Assembly: GCA_030065235.1 (NCBI GenBank)
Contig: JASJDC010000002.1
Location: 210,001 to 274,000 of the forward strand
Direction: 5' to 3'
DNA from: Alphaproteobacteria bacterium
GTDB taxonomy: Bacteria > Pseudomonadota > Alphaproteobacteria > UBA8366 > Aestuariispiraceae
Length of the DNA stretch: 64,000 bases
Shown here: in pieces, positions 17,661-28,239 of the stretch
Position numbering within the stretch: position 1 is the first letter of the stretch
How the letters are laid out: each line of letters opens with the position of its first letter
Program-made: the position numbers and the translations under genes
The notes under the pieces: model-generated
The model's input: only the letters and a program-made list of their open reading frames with translations
Told to the model about the DNA's origin: nothing
Database searches by the model: none

Positions 17661-18050
17661 GAGCGGAAAGGCACGGTTTCGTTTCTAGCCCGAATCTCTA
17701 AGAACGATTTCTTTACTAGTGATGCGCAGAAGTCAAGAAATTGTTCCTAGCCGTGTTTGACCAATGGACGCCTACACTTGGCTTTCGGAGAGGTAAAACT
17801 CAGAGCGACCTGCCAGCCGCAAGTTCATAGCAATCGAGAAATTGAAGCAATATGCGCGGGTCCCATAACGAGCGTCTGATGATTGAACGCCCGGGCGGCC
17901 AAATGTTTGGCGACGCCATGCGGGGCGGATCGGATTCTTTCGACTTCAGAAAGAAACGAGGGATAGGAATCAGCTAAGGTCGATCGACAATCCACTTGTT
18001 TGAGCCGCGTAAACGATTTACTTGTAAAAGTGTACTAACCAAGGACTTCT
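17661..18050. other. Intergenic region with relaxase relic
   Basis: 390 bases, lower in G+C than the surroundings. It contains the relaxase C-terminal relic at 17882-17977 and the upstream region of the helicase gene (AAGGACTTCT before the ATG). Nothing else is supported. Confidence 0.6.
17882..17977 (+). pseudogene. Relic of a relaxase 3' end
   Basis: Translation gives IERPGGQMFGDAMRG then SDSFDFRKKRGIGIS and a stop. The intact relaxase ends LERQRGQRVGGVMRG then ATASFDFGKKRGIGIS. About two thirds of the residues agree while the DNA differs at many third positions. It therefore comes from a related element rather than a recent copy of the neighbouring gene. Confidence 0.85.
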
Positions 18051-20624
18051 ATGCCTTTTCGACCAGTTACTTCATCAAAGAAGACCTACGATACGCCCGT
18101 CGACGTCATTGTCGATACACGGCCGCGCACGATCGATGCGCCTTATGAGCATCAGGCAACCCTTCTGCGCACTTATGCTGCAGAGTGCGCCGCCGAGGCT
18201 GATGTGGCCATCCAGGGGGCGACAGGAAGTGGCAAGACCCTAGTAGCTCTTGCTATCGCGGAATGGCGCCGCCGTACGCGCGAAGAACGGAGCGTCTACC
18301 TCTGTCCCACTAAGCAACTTGTCCATCAGGTCTGCGCGTTCGCCAATCAGCAACTTGGTTTCAAGGCAGAGGCGTTTGTTGGGTCGCGTGCCCAATTTCT
18401 CCCCGCCGCTCAGGCTGCTTGGCGAACTGGTGAAGCAATTGGGGTTACAACCTACAGCGCACTTTTCAACACCAATCCATTCTTTGAAGCCCCACACTTC
18501 ATTGTCGTCGACGACGCCCATGCTGCTGACCAGCATATAGGTGACCATTGGTCGGTTCTCGTGACGAAACGGGAAGTGCCGGGCCTGTTTGGCGAACTCG
18601 CCGCCATCCTCGGTGCACTGCTGCCCAACGATGATGCTGCGCGGATGACCGAGACGCCACGCGCGTTGTCTGACAGTCTATGGACGCAGTTGATACCGGC
18701 ACCTTTATTGTGGCCTCATGTGGACGCAATCACGGCGGCCCTTGATGAAGCCGAAGCTGGTACGGACCTCTATTTTCGATGGTCAGTTCTCAAAGGACAG
18801 TTGCGCGCCTGCCAAGTTTTCGTCAGTCCGCATGAGATACTCTTCCGGCCCACGCTTCCGCCCACGTTTAGCCACCAGGGCTTCGATGGGGCCAATCAAC
18901 GCCTTTACGTATCCGCAACTTTGGGGCGTGGCGGCGAGTTAGAGCGCCTATCTGGACGATCAAGGATCAAACGGCTCGAAGCGGCGGAAGGATGGAACAG
19001 CCACGGCGTGGGGCGCCGGTTCTTTCTATTTCCAGATGCCTCGCTTGAGGCCGATGACGCCGCGGAGGTGGCGGACAGTCTCATTGAGGCGCAAGGTCGC
19101 GCCCTCATTCTGACCACAAAAGACCGCGAGGCGCAGGTGGTCAAAAAGCGAATCGAAACGCGTCTTCCAGAACATGTGCTGGTTAGCGCACTTGAGATCG
19201 AGGCATCAAAAGACGCTTTTGTCTGCAAAGAAAAAGCTGTCGCCATCCTCGCCAACCGCTACGACGGTATCGATTTTCCGGGCAAGGATTGTCGCATTTT
19301 AATCGTTGAGGGCCGACCTGGCGGCGCTAGCATTATGGAGCGATTCCTTGCTGACAAGCTCGGTGCTCGGGCGTTGTTTGCTGAGCGTGTCCGCACTCGA
19401 ATTGTTCAAGCGTTTGGTCGATGCACGCGCTCCGCCACTGATCACGCATTGGTCATTCCGGTCGGAGGGAAGCTGATTGATGAGCTCTACTTAAGGGAAC
19501 ACCGTGAGTTGTTCGACGCTGATATGCAGGCGGAGATAAAGTTCGGTGAAACCCAGTCGAGCAATCAGACGACCAGTGGCCTCATTGAACTAGCTGAAGC
19601 ATTCTTCGCGCAAGGCGACGTCTGGCGTAAGGCTGAGGAAGCAATAGTGGCGCTCCGCGACGACATGACAGAAATTGTTCCAGAATATCTTGACGCGCTC
19701 GCCGTAGCAGCAGAGCACGAAGTTGCTTATGTGAAGGCCATGTGGCGGGGTGATGCCGCTCGTGCCACGACATCCGCCTCACGAGTAGTCGAGGCACTAG
19801 CGGGCGGACAGGAGCTTCGTGGATACAGGGCTTATTGGGAGTATCTGTGGGGGTGTGCTTGCGCGCTTGATGCAGAAGATCGTTGCGAAGTAGCCGAGAC
19901 GGCAATGGAGCGGTTTCGCGCGGCGAAAAACGTCGGCGGCGTAAGGTGGCTTGAGCGCCTAGAGACAGCAAAGGGCGATATTAACGTGCCAGCTGACCCG
20001 GCCGAAGATACCGAGGCTATCACCGCCCTTCAGACAGAGTTGCACGATATGGGACTACGGCGGCATAGAATATTCACAACGCGAACTATGACAATCCGCG
20101 AGGGCCTTTCGAACACCGATAATGCAGATCGTTTTGAAGCCGCGCATAAGGACCTCGGGACACTTCTCGGCTTTTTGTCGGAGAATCCAACTACTGATGG
20201 TGCGCCAGATCCTTATTGGATAGTTGGGGAGCGTCTTTGTTTCGTCTTCGAGGACTATTCGGAGGCCAGCGAAGATACGGAGTTGCCGATAAAAAAGGCA
20301 CGCCAGGCGGCTCTTCATGTGAAGTGGCTCCGCGAGAACGAGGGTCGCATTAGTGCTGACACTGAAGTCATCCCGATCCTCATGACGAATGCTGTTTGCA
20401 GTGGGGACAAGGTTCGGCCATTCCTTGACGAAGTTATCGTCTGGCCACTGAGTGATTTTTTAATGTGGTCAAGTCGCGCGCTTGACGTCGTTCGCGATGT
20501 GAGAGCACGCCTTGGCGAAGAAGACGATTTGTTTTGGAGAACCGACGCGATGCGTGCTCTACGGGACGTGCAGGCGACGCCGACATCTCTTCTCGCCAAG
20601 CTGCGGGCTCTTGCGCGGCCTTGA
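18051..20624 (+). CDS. Superfamily 2 (XPD/DinG-like) DEAD-box helicase
   Basis: 857 residues. Walker A GATGSGKT (56-63), box II VVDDAHA (152-158), motif III VSAT (287-290), the XPD/DinG-like NRYDGIDFPG (402-411) and motif VI VQAFGRCTRS (452-461) are all present. I see no four-cysteine Fe-S insertion as in true XPD/DinG. The last 350 residues are of unknown fold. The gene is visibly poorer in G+C than the tra/trb genes and sits between the relaxase relic and traG, so it is acquired cargo. A role in genome defence or DNA repair is plausible but unproven. Confidence 0.85.
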   Translation: MPFRPVTSSKKTYDTPVDVIVDTRPRTIDAPYEHQATLLRTYAAECAAEADVAIQGATGSGKTLVALAIAEWRRRTREERSVYLCPTKQLVHQVCAFANQQLGFKAEAFVGSRAQFLPAAQAAWRTGEAIGVTTYSALFNTNPFFEAPHFIVVDDAHAADQHIGDHWSVLVTKREVPGLFGELAAILGALLPNDDAARMTETPRALSDSLWTQLIPAPLLWPHVDAITAALDEAEAGTDLYFRWSVLKGQLRACQVFVSPHEILFRPTLPPTFSHQGFDGANQRLYVSATLGRGGELERLSGRSRIKRLEAAEGWNSHGVGRRFFLFPDASLEADDAAEVADSLIEAQGRALILTTKDREAQVVKKRIETRLPEHVLVSALEIEASKDAFVCKEKAVAILANRYDGIDFPGKDCRILIVEGRPGGASIMERFLADKLGARALFAERVRTRIVQAFGRCTRSATDHALVIPVGGKLIDELYLREHRELFDADMQAEIKFGETQSSNQTTSGLIELAEAFFAQGDVWRKAEEAIVALRDDMTEIVPEYLDALAVAAEHEVAYVKAMWRGDAARATTSASRVVEALAGGQELRGYRAYWEYLWGCACALDAEDRCEVAETAMERFRAAKNVGGVRWLERLETAKGDINVPADPAEDTEAITALQTELHDMGLRRHRIFTTRTMTIREGLSNTDNADRFEAAHKDLGTLLGFLSENPTTDGAPDPYWIVGERLCFVFEDYSEASEDTELPIKKARQAALHVKWLRENEGRISADTEVIPILMTNAVCSGDKVRPFLDEVIVWPLSDFLMWSSRALDVVRDVRARLGEEDDLFWRTDAMRALRDVQATPTSLLAKLRALARP

Positions 20625-20905
20625 GTGTATCTCCTCCGACTAAGATACGTGATTGCATCAAGTTTGGAGTCGGCGCAAAGCGCCGTTTTCGAGTTCGTCC
20701 ACCATCATCCAAGATCATACGCTACTCATCTTAAAAAAGTAGGTCTGACGGTTTGCGATAAATCTGGATCGTTTTGGATTCACTTGCCTTCGGCTTCCAC
20801 TGTTGGATCGTATTGGAAGCAACCGCATTGAATAGACACTGATTTCAAAGCGATCTTTTGCTCGAGTTTGTATGAGCCCTTGGCTCCGACACCGGCGAAA
20901 GATCG
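20625..20905. other. Interval between helicase and traG
   Basis: 281 bases. A GTG-started frame of 68 codons (20625-20831) begins directly after the helicase stop, but I recognise nothing in it and it has no clear ribosome-binding site. The last 50 bases (from about 20855) are the traG leader. Confidence 0.35.
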
Positions 20906-22948
20906 ATGACCCCTACCAAGCTCCTCATAGGCCAAATCCTCCTCGTTTTTGGGATCGTCATTGGCGCGGTCTGGACCGCGACCCAATGGGTTGCCGGCCG
21001 CCTCGACCATCAACCGCGTCTTGGTCCCGCCTGGTTCGAGGTGGTGGATTATCCGATCTACCTTCCTTGGCGGTTGTTCGAGTGGTGGTACGCCTATGAG
21101 CCCTATGCGCCGGGGCTCTTCAACCGCGCCGGCGCCATGGCCGCGGCCGGCGGCGTCTTGGGCGTTATCGTCGCGGTCGCCGGGTCGCTTTGGCGGGCGC
21201 GGCAATCTCAGTTGGTGACGACCTATGGTTCGTCACGTTGGGCGACCAAAAGCGATGTCACAAAGTCAGGCCTCTTCGATCCGGCCGGCGTCTTTCTGGG
21301 CAGGCTGAAGGGACGCTATCTGCGCCATGACGGTCCGGAGCATGTCATGTGCTTCGCGCCGACCCGTTCGGGCAAGGGCGTGGGGCTCGTCATTCCGACG
21401 CTGCTGTCCTGGCCGCATTCGGCCGTCATCCACGACATCAAGGGCGAGAACTGGCAGCTCACCTCCGGCTGGCGATCGCAGTTCTCGCACTGCCTGCTGT
21501 TCAACCCGACCGATCCGGCGAGCGCCAAATACAATCCGCTTCTGGAGGTGCGCAAAGGCCGCTTCGAAGTGCGCGACGTCCAGAACGTCGCCGACATTCT
21601 GGTCGATCCGGAAGGCAATCTCGAACGGCGAAACCATTGGGAGAAGACCAGCCACGCGCTTCTCGTCGGCGTCATCCTGCATGTGCTCTACGCCGAGCAG
21701 GAAAAGACGCTCGCCCGGGTCGCCGCCTTCCTGTCCGACCCTTCGCGGAGCTTCGAGCGCACGCTCCGGGTCATGATGAGCACCAATCATCTCGGCTCTG
21801 AGGACCAGCCCAAGGTCCATCCCGTCGTGGCGCAGGCCGCGCGCGAACTGCTCAACAAGAGCGACAACGAGCGTTCCGGCGTGCTCTCGACCGCGATGTC
21901 CTTCCTCGGGCTTTATCGCGACCCGACGGTGGCGGAGACGACGAGTGCGTGCGACTGGCGTATCGCCGATCTGATGGAGGGGGAACGGCCGGTCTCCTTG
22001 TACCTCGTTGTTCCGCCCTCCGATATCTCACGGACCAAGCCCCTGGTGCGGCTGGTGCTCAACCAGATCGGCCGGCGGCTGACCGAGCGGCTGGAAGGAC
22101 AGGCGGGCAAGCGCAGCCGCCATCAACTCCTGATGATGCTCGACGAGTTTCCCGCGCTGGGACGGCTCGACTTCTTCGAAAGCGCACTGGCCTTCATGGC
22201 GGGCTACGGCGTCCGTAGTTTCCTGATCGCCCAGTCGCTCAACCAGATCACCAAGGCCTATGGCGAAAACAACGCGATCCTGGATAACTGCCATGTGCGG
22301 ATCGCCTTTGCGTCGAACGACGAGCGCACGGCCAAACGTATCTCGGACTCCCTTGGCACGGCGACGGAACTCCGTGCGCAGCGCAACTATGCCGGCCACA
22401 GGCTGGCGCCCTGGCTCGCCCATGTCATGGTCAGCCGCCAGGAGACCGCGCGCCCGCTGTTGACGCCCGGCGAAGTGATGCAACTGCCGGCGGACGAAGA
22501 GATCATCATGGTCTCCGGCCAACCGCCGATCCGCGCTCACAAGCTCCGCTATTACGAGGATGGCGCCTTCACGGGCCGGGTGCTCCCCCCGCCCGCGCTG
22601 GTGGCGGACGGTTCCTATGCGGACCGTCCGCTATCGCGGACCGACGATTGGTCGGGTCAGGTGCGCAAGCCCCACGCCGACCTGATCAAGCCCGGGTCGG
22701 CGCCTGTGGCGTTTGATCAAGAGGATGACGGCGGCCTCACGCGTCATCCCGCCCTGGCCGAAGAAACGCCCGAGAAACTGCAACCTGAGTGCGCGCCCGA
22801 TGCGGGCCTGCTCGATGATGACTTCGATCCCAACGACGCCAGGCGCATGGACAAGCTCGCGCGCAATGCGGCGACCGTTCGGCGCGCCCACGCCCTGAAT
22901 AACGGAATGGGCGATCAGGCCGACGACGACCTGATCCCGAGCTTTTAG
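20906..22948 (+). CDS. traG: Type IV coupling protein TraG/VirD4
   Basis: 680 residues. Two N-terminal membrane segments (about 8-28 and 78-98), Walker A FAPTRSGKGVG (about 149-159) and Walker B LMMLDEFPALGRL (about 410) define the VirD4/TraG hexameric ATPase at the inner membrane. It hands the relaxase-DNA complex to the Trb pore. The C-terminal acidic tail after about residue 590 is likely substrate-contacting. It is followed 12 nt later by a CopG-like gene. Confidence 0.95.
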   Translation: MTPTKLLIGQILLVFGIVIGAVWTATQWVAGRLDHQPRLGPAWFEVVDYPIYLPWRLFEWWYAYEPYAPGLFNRAGAMAAAGGVLGVIVAVAGSLWRARQSQLVTTYGSSRWATKSDVTKSGLFDPAGVFLGRLKGRYLRHDGPEHVMCFAPTRSGKGVGLVIPTLLSWPHSAVIHDIKGENWQLTSGWRSQFSHCLLFNPTDPASAKYNPLLEVRKGRFEVRDVQNVADILVDPEGNLERRNHWEKTSHALLVGVILHVLYAEQEKTLARVAAFLSDPSRSFERTLRVMMSTNHLGSEDQPKVHPVVAQAARELLNKSDNERSGVLSTAMSFLGLYRDPTVAETTSACDWRIADLMEGERPVSLYLVVPPSDISRTKPLVRLVLNQIGRRLTERLEGQAGKRSRHQLLMMLDEFPALGRLDFFESALAFMAGYGVRSFLIAQSLNQITKAYGENNAILDNCHVRIAFASNDERTAKRISDSLGTATELRAQRNYAGHRLAPWLAHVMVSRQETARPLLTPGEVMQLPADEEIIMVSGQPPIRAHKLRYYEDGAFTGRVLPPPALVADGSYADRPLSRTDDWSGQVRKPHADLIKPGSAPVAFDQEDDGGLTRHPALAEETPEKLQPECAPDAGLLDDDFDPNDARRMDKLARNAATVRRAHALNNGMGDQADDDLIPSF

Positions 22949-22960
22949 AGGAGCGCGCTC

Positions 22961-23501
22961 ATGAAACCCCGCCTTAATGTCCATGTCGCCCATGAACTCT
23001 TCGAGAAGGTCGAAACTGCCGCCAAACGACCGGGCGTCACCAAGGCGGCCGTGGTCGAAGCGGCGCTTCTCGGCTTCTTTTCCAAGGAGTTTGACGATCA
23101 GCGCGACGGCGCATTGATCCGGCGGCTCGATCGGATGACGCGGCAATATGATCGGCTGGAGCGTAACCTATCGATCACGACCGAGACTCTTGCGCTCTAT
23201 ATCCGCTTCTTCCTGACTGTCACGCCGCCGCTGCCGAACGTCGATCAGGACTCGGCCCGAGCGCTCGGCAAGGAACGATTCGAATATTTCACCACCCAGC
23301 TCGCCCGGCGTCTCGCCGGTGGCAAGAACATGATCCGCGATGTCCTGGAAGAGGTAAGCGCGAACGAATCCGAATTCTTCACGCAAGACGAGCTGGAAGC
23401 CCTTCGCGCCGTGAAGACCGCCGCTTCCCCAAACGGAGACAAGGGACAGGAAAGACCGAACGGGGAAGCGGCCGACCCACTCGACGGCGCGGAGGCGGAT
23501 C

Positions 23502-23509
<8 letters not shown>
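22961..23509 (+). CDS. CopG-like ribbon-helix-helix protein of the tra/trb operon
   Basis: 182 residues with a GAGGAGCG site. The first 45 residues ([23 protein letters not shown], then [15 protein letters not shown]) look like a ribbon-helix-helix DNA-binding domain. The rest is helical with an acidic C-terminus. This gene is regularly found between traG and trbB and may act at oriT or as an operon regulator. It overlaps trbB by 8 nt. Confidence 0.75.
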
Positions 23510-24482
<973 letters not shown>

Positions 24483-24493
24483 AGGAGAGGTCA

Positions 24494-24844
24494 ATGTCAT
24501 TCCCCCTGTGTTCCTATTCCCAACCCATTCGAAGGCGTCACGCCGCCCTTGCGGCGTTGACCGCCGGCGTCGCGCTCGTCGGCGCCGATCCGGCCTACGC
24601 GGCGGGCTCCGGCATGCCATGGGAGGCGCCGCTGACGGCGATCCTCGAATCGATCGAGGGCCCGGTCGCGCGCATCGTCGCCGTCATCATCATCGTCATC
24701 ACCGGCCTGTCTCTGGCGTTCGGCGAGACCTCGGGCGGTTTCCGGCGGCTGATCCAGATCGTCTTCGGCCTTTCCATCGCCTTCGCCGCCACGAGCTTCT
24801 TCCTGTCCTTCTTCTCCTTCGGCGGCGGGGCGCTCATCGCATGA
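24494..24844 (+). CDS. trbC: TrbC, pilin precursor
   Basis: 116 residues with an AAGGAGAGG site. A basic N-terminus and a hydrophobic stretch ending ADPAYAAG are followed by two membrane segments (about 55-75 and 85-110), as in VirB2/TrbC pilins. It is a likely substrate of leader peptidase and of the TraF enzyme at 13674. The same frame is open for a long way upstream, but only the ATG at 24494 has a ribosome-binding site and gives a family-like protein. The stop overlaps trbD (ATGA). Confidence 0.9.
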   Translation: MSFPLCSYSQPIRRRHAALAALTAGVALVGADPAYAAGSGMPWEAPLTAILESIEGPVARIVAVIIIVITGLSLAFGETSGGFRRLIQIVFGLSIAFAATSFFLSFFSFGGGALIA

Positions 24845-25098
24845 GTGTCGAGGGCTATGAAATCCCACTGCATCGGGCGTTGACCGAGCCCATGCTCATG
24901 GGCGGCGCACCGCGCACGGTGGCGATCGTCAACGGCACCTTGGCGGCTGCGCTCGGCTTGGGACTACAGCTCTGGCTTGCTGGGATCGTGGTCTGGATCG
25001 TCGGCCACACGGCCGCCGTCTACGCGGCGCGCAAGGATCCAGCCTTCATGGAGGTGCTGGTCCGCCACATTCGGCACAAGGGGCATCTCTCGTGCTGA
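24841..25098 (+). CDS. trbD: TrbD, VirB3-like membrane protein
   Basis: 85 residues. The N-terminal EGYEIPLHRALTEPMLMGG motif and a pair of adjacent membrane segments (about 28-60) are typical of TrbD/VirB3, an inner-membrane partner of the VirB4-type ATPase. It overlaps trbC by 4 nt and trbE by 7 nt. Confidence 0.9.
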   Translation: MSVEGYEIPLHRALTEPMLMGGAPRTVAIVNGTLAAALGLGLQLWLAGIVVWIVGHTAAVYAARKDPAFMEVLVRHIRHKGHLSC

Positions 25099-27551
25099 AC
25101 CTGGCCGAATACCGCAAGCGCCCGACGCTGCTCGCCGACTATCTGCCCTGGGCTTGCCTGGTCGCTCCCGGCGTGATCCTCAACAAGGATGGCGGCTTCC
25201 AGCGTTCCGCGCGTTTTCGCGGGCCCGACCTTGAAAGCGCGACTGAGGCCGAACTCGTCGCTGCGTGCGCGCGGATCAACAACGTGCTGAGGCGCTTTGG
25301 CTCCGGCTGGGCGCTGTTCTTCGAGGCCGACCGCCATGTCGCCCGCGACTATCCGCAGTCCGTCTTCCCCGATCCGGTCTCGCGGCTGATCGACGAGGAG
25401 CGCCGCTCGGCGTTCGAAGACTCCGAGGCGTTGTTCGAAAGCGGCTATGTGCTGACCTTCATCTATATGCCGCCGGTCGAGCAGGTTGGCCGTGCTGAGC
25501 AATTGCTGGTCGAGACCGATGGCGAACGGCGCGGGCTTGATTATCGCGACCATCTTCAGGACTTCATCCAGCGGACGGATCGGGCGCTTGACCTTCTCGG
25601 ACAGCTCATGCCCGAGGTCGCGCCCTTGTCCGACGAGGAAACGCTGACCTATCTGCACGGGTGTATTTCCAACCGCCGGCATCCGATCGCCGTGCCGGAG
25701 ACGCCGATCTATCTCGACGCCGTTCTGGTCGACACGCCGTTCACCGGCGGACTCGCGCCGATGCTGGGTGACGTGCATCTGCGCGTGCTGACGGTCCTGG
25801 GCTATCCCGGCTCGACGACGCCCGGGCTCCTTGATGCGCTCAATCATCTTGGTTTCGAGTATCGCTGGACGACCCGCTTCATACCGCTCGACAAGGCGGC
25901 GGCTGAGAAGGTCGTGCGGCGCTACCGGCGGCAATGGTTCGCCAAACGCAAGTCGATCGCCGCGATTATCAAGGAGGTGCTGACCAACGAGCAATCGGTG
26001 CTGGTCGATACCGACGCCGACAACAAGACGGCCGACGCCGACGCGGCGTTGCAGGAGCTTGGCGCCGATCTTGTCGCCTATGGCTATGTGACGACGACGA
26101 TCGCTGTTTGGGATCGCGACGAGGACGCTGCGCGGGAGAAGGTTCGGGCGGCGCAGCGCATCCTCGATGGGCGCGGCTTCGCTACCATCGATGAGAGCGC
26201 CAACGCGGTCGAGGCCTGGCTCTCCTCGCTGCCCGGCCATGTCTACGCCAATGTTCGGGCGGCGCCGGTCAACACGCTGAACCTCGCCCATATGATGCCG
26301 CTATCGGCGGCATGGGCCGGTCCGCTGCGCAATGAGCACCTGGATGCTCCGCCGCTCCTCACTGTGCGGACGAACGAGACCAGGCCATTCCGGCTCGTCA
26401 CCCATATGGGCGATGTCGGGCATACGCTGATCGTCGGGCCGACCGGCGCCGGCAAGTCGGTGCTGCTCGCGCTGATCGCCTTGCAGTTCCGACGTTACGA
26501 GAACGCCCGGATCACCATTTTCGACAAGGGCGGCTCGGCGCGCGCCGCGGTCCTCGGCATGCAGGGCGACTGGTACGATCTCGGGGCCGAGGGCGACCTC
26601 GCATTCCAGCCGCTCGCCAATATCGATCTGACAGCGGAGCGATCCTTCGCGCAGGAATGGGTGCAGAACCTGCTAGCCCATGAAGGCGTCACCGTCACGC
26701 CGGAAGTCAAGGACGCGGTCTGGTCGGCGCTCACCAATCTCGCGGCCGCGCCCGCGCCCGAACGCACGCTGACCGGGCTTACGACGCTCTTGCAGGTCAA
26801 CGCGCTTCGCCAGGCGCTCCAGCCCTACACGCTCGAAGGGCCGTATGGCCGCTTGCTCGACGCCGACGACGATCGTCTGTCGCTCGGCGCTGTCCAAGGC
26901 TTCGAGATGGAAGAACTGATGCATCAGGCGGGCGCCGCGCTGCCCGTGCTGACCTATCTTTTCCATCGCTTGGAGGCCGGGTTCGACGGGCGACCGTCGC
27001 TGCTCATTCTGGACGAGGCTTGGCTCTTTCTCGACAATCCGGCCTTCGCCGCGCGTATTCGCGAATGGCTGAAAACGCTGCGTAAGGCGAACGTCTCGGT
27101 CGTATTCGCCACGCAAGGCCTGTCTGATGTCGCCGGCAGCACCATCGCGCCGGCGATTATCGAAAGCTGCCCAAGCCGCATCTTCCTGCCCAATGACCGC
27201 GCGATCGAGCCGCAAGCCAAAGCGGTCTACGAGGCCTTCGGCCTCAATGACCGGCAGATCGAGATCATCGCCCGCGCCGCGCCCAAGCGCGACTACTACT
27301 TCCAGTCCCGCGCGGGTAACCGCCTGTTCGACCTGAGCCTCGGTCCGGTCGCGCTCGCCTTCACGGCCGCTTCCACCAAGCAAGACCACGCGCTCATGGA
27401 CGAGATCATCGCCGCTCACGGGCTGGCGGCGTTCGCCGATATCTGGCTGCGCGCCCAGGGTCTCGCCTGGGCGGCCGACCTGCTCGTCCCTGAAGCCTTA
27501 AGAGAAACAATCGGACAACCGGAGGAGGCGTGCGATGAAAAGCTCGTTTGA
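25092..27551 (+). CDS. trbE: TrbE, VirB4-type ATPase
   Basis: 819 residues. Walker A is IVGPTGAGKSVLLALIA (about 450-465) and Walker B is SLLILDEAWLFLDNP (about 636-650), with the CagE/TrbE N-terminal domain before them. It is the largest energising component of the mating pore, membrane-associated and hexameric. The length is normal for the family. The last 17 nt overlap the next gene. Confidence 0.95.
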   Translation: MLNLAEYRKRPTLLADYLPWACLVAPGVILNKDGGFQRSARFRGPDLESATEAELVAACARINNVLRRFGSGWALFFEADRHVARDYPQSVFPDPVSRLIDEERRSAFEDSEALFESGYVLTFIYMPPVEQVGRAEQLLVETDGERRGLDYRDHLQDFIQRTDRALDLLGQLMPEVAPLSDEETLTYLHGCISNRRHPIAVPETPIYLDAVLVDTPFTGGLAPMLGDVHLRVLTVLGYPGSTTPGLLDALNHLGFEYRWTTRFIPLDKAAAEKVVRRYRRQWFAKRKSIAAIIKEVLTNEQSVLVDTDADNKTADADAALQELGADLVAYGYVTTTIAVWDRDEDAAREKVRAAQRILDGRGFATIDESANAVEAWLSSLPGHVYANVRAAPVNTLNLAHMMPLSAAWAGPLRNEHLDAPPLLTVRTNETRPFRLVTHMGDVGHTLIVGPTGAGKSVLLALIALQFRRYENARITIFDKGGSARAAVLGMQGDWYDLGAEGDLAFQPLANIDLTAERSFAQEWVQNLLAHEGVTVTPEVKDAVWSALTNLAAAPAPERTLTGLTTLLQVNALRQALQPYTLEGPYGRLLDADDDRLSLGAVQGFEMEELMHQAGAALPVLTYLFHRLEAGFDGRPSLLILDEAWLFLDNPAFAARIREWLKTLRKANVSVVFATQGLSDVAGSTIAPAIIESCPSRIFLPNDRAIEPQAKAVYEAFGLNDRQIEIIARAAPKRDYYFQSRAGNRLFDLSLGPVALAFTAASTKQDHALMDEIIAAHGLAAFADIWLRAQGLAWAADLLVPEALRETIGQPEEACDEKLV

Positions 27552-28239
27552 ATGGGCGGGAGTCACCACGCTCGCCTTCCTGATCGCCGCGTCGCCGGCC
27601 ATGAGCCAGGAGGGATGGCCGCGCTGTGGACGAGAAGACGATTGTCCGAGTTTCTATCTCAGCGTGACGACGAAGCGCGGCGATGCGCGTCTGTCCGTCT
27701 CACGAGACTGCGCCGGCGCCTGGCGACATGTCTGGCGAAAGCGCGATGCCCGCGAGACGATCCGGCAATGGCTGGACCACTCGGCGGCAGGTGCCGCTGG
27801 AACGCTCTGCATCCCGCTTCATCCGGACGTCGATGAAATCCGCGTGTCCTCGATCGGCGGGCATTGCGGCGAGACCGACTTTCCGGAAATCGCCTCGGCA
27901 AACGCGCCCGGCGCCGGCGCCGTGCTCGCCCGGGGATATGGGCGCGCCGCCTCGGCGCGCTTCGAAGGCTGTCACGCGCGGATCGGGCCGGACGCTGGCG
28001 AAGGCGGCGTCGCCTATGGCGGCGTCGCGCTCGACTTTGCTGACGGCTACGTCTTCGGCGACAGCTACGCCGATGGGTATTTCTATGGCGTCTATGACGG
28101 TTTTGGCCGGGGGCGCGTCCGGCCCTTTGGCGTCGCCGTCGCCGCCATCAGCCAATTCAACACCTACCACTACCGTGTCGAAATTCTGATGAACGGGAGA
28201 AACAGATGGACCTGGGGCGACAAAGAGGGCGACGACTAA
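27535..28239 (+). CDS. Exported protein of unknown function between trbE and trbJ
   Basis: 234 residues with a clear signal peptide (about 1-25, ending SPAMSQ). The mature part has six cysteines, a repeated Gly/Tyr/Asp-rich segment (VFGDSYADGYFYGVYDGFG, about 180-200) and no membrane span. In classical trb operons trbJ follows trbE directly, so this is an insertion into the canonical order. It overlaps trbE by 17 nt and its stop shares a base with the trbJ start, so it is co-translated. Possible roles are a periplasmic accessory or lysozyme-inhibitor-like protein; I cannot assign it. Confidence 0.75.
   Translation: MKSSFEWAGVTTLAFLIAASPAMSQEGWPRCGREDDCPSFYLSVTTKRGDARLSVSRDCAGAWRHVWRKRDARETIRQWLDHSAAGAAGTLCIPLHPDVDEIRVSSIGGHCGETDFPEIASANAPGAGAVLARGYGRAASARFEGCHARIGPDAGEGGVAYGGVALDFADGYVFGDSYADGYFYGVYDGFGRGRVRPFGVAVAAISQFNTYHYRVEILMNGRNRWTWGDKEGDD

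Noticed and set aside
20625-20831. 68-codon GTG-started ORF after the helicase
   Set aside because: No ribosome-binding site, no recognisable sequence; left as intergenic.
25020-26291. 423-codon minus-strand ORF opposite trbE
   Set aside because: Antisense shadow; composition is that of a complement frame, and trbE is certain.
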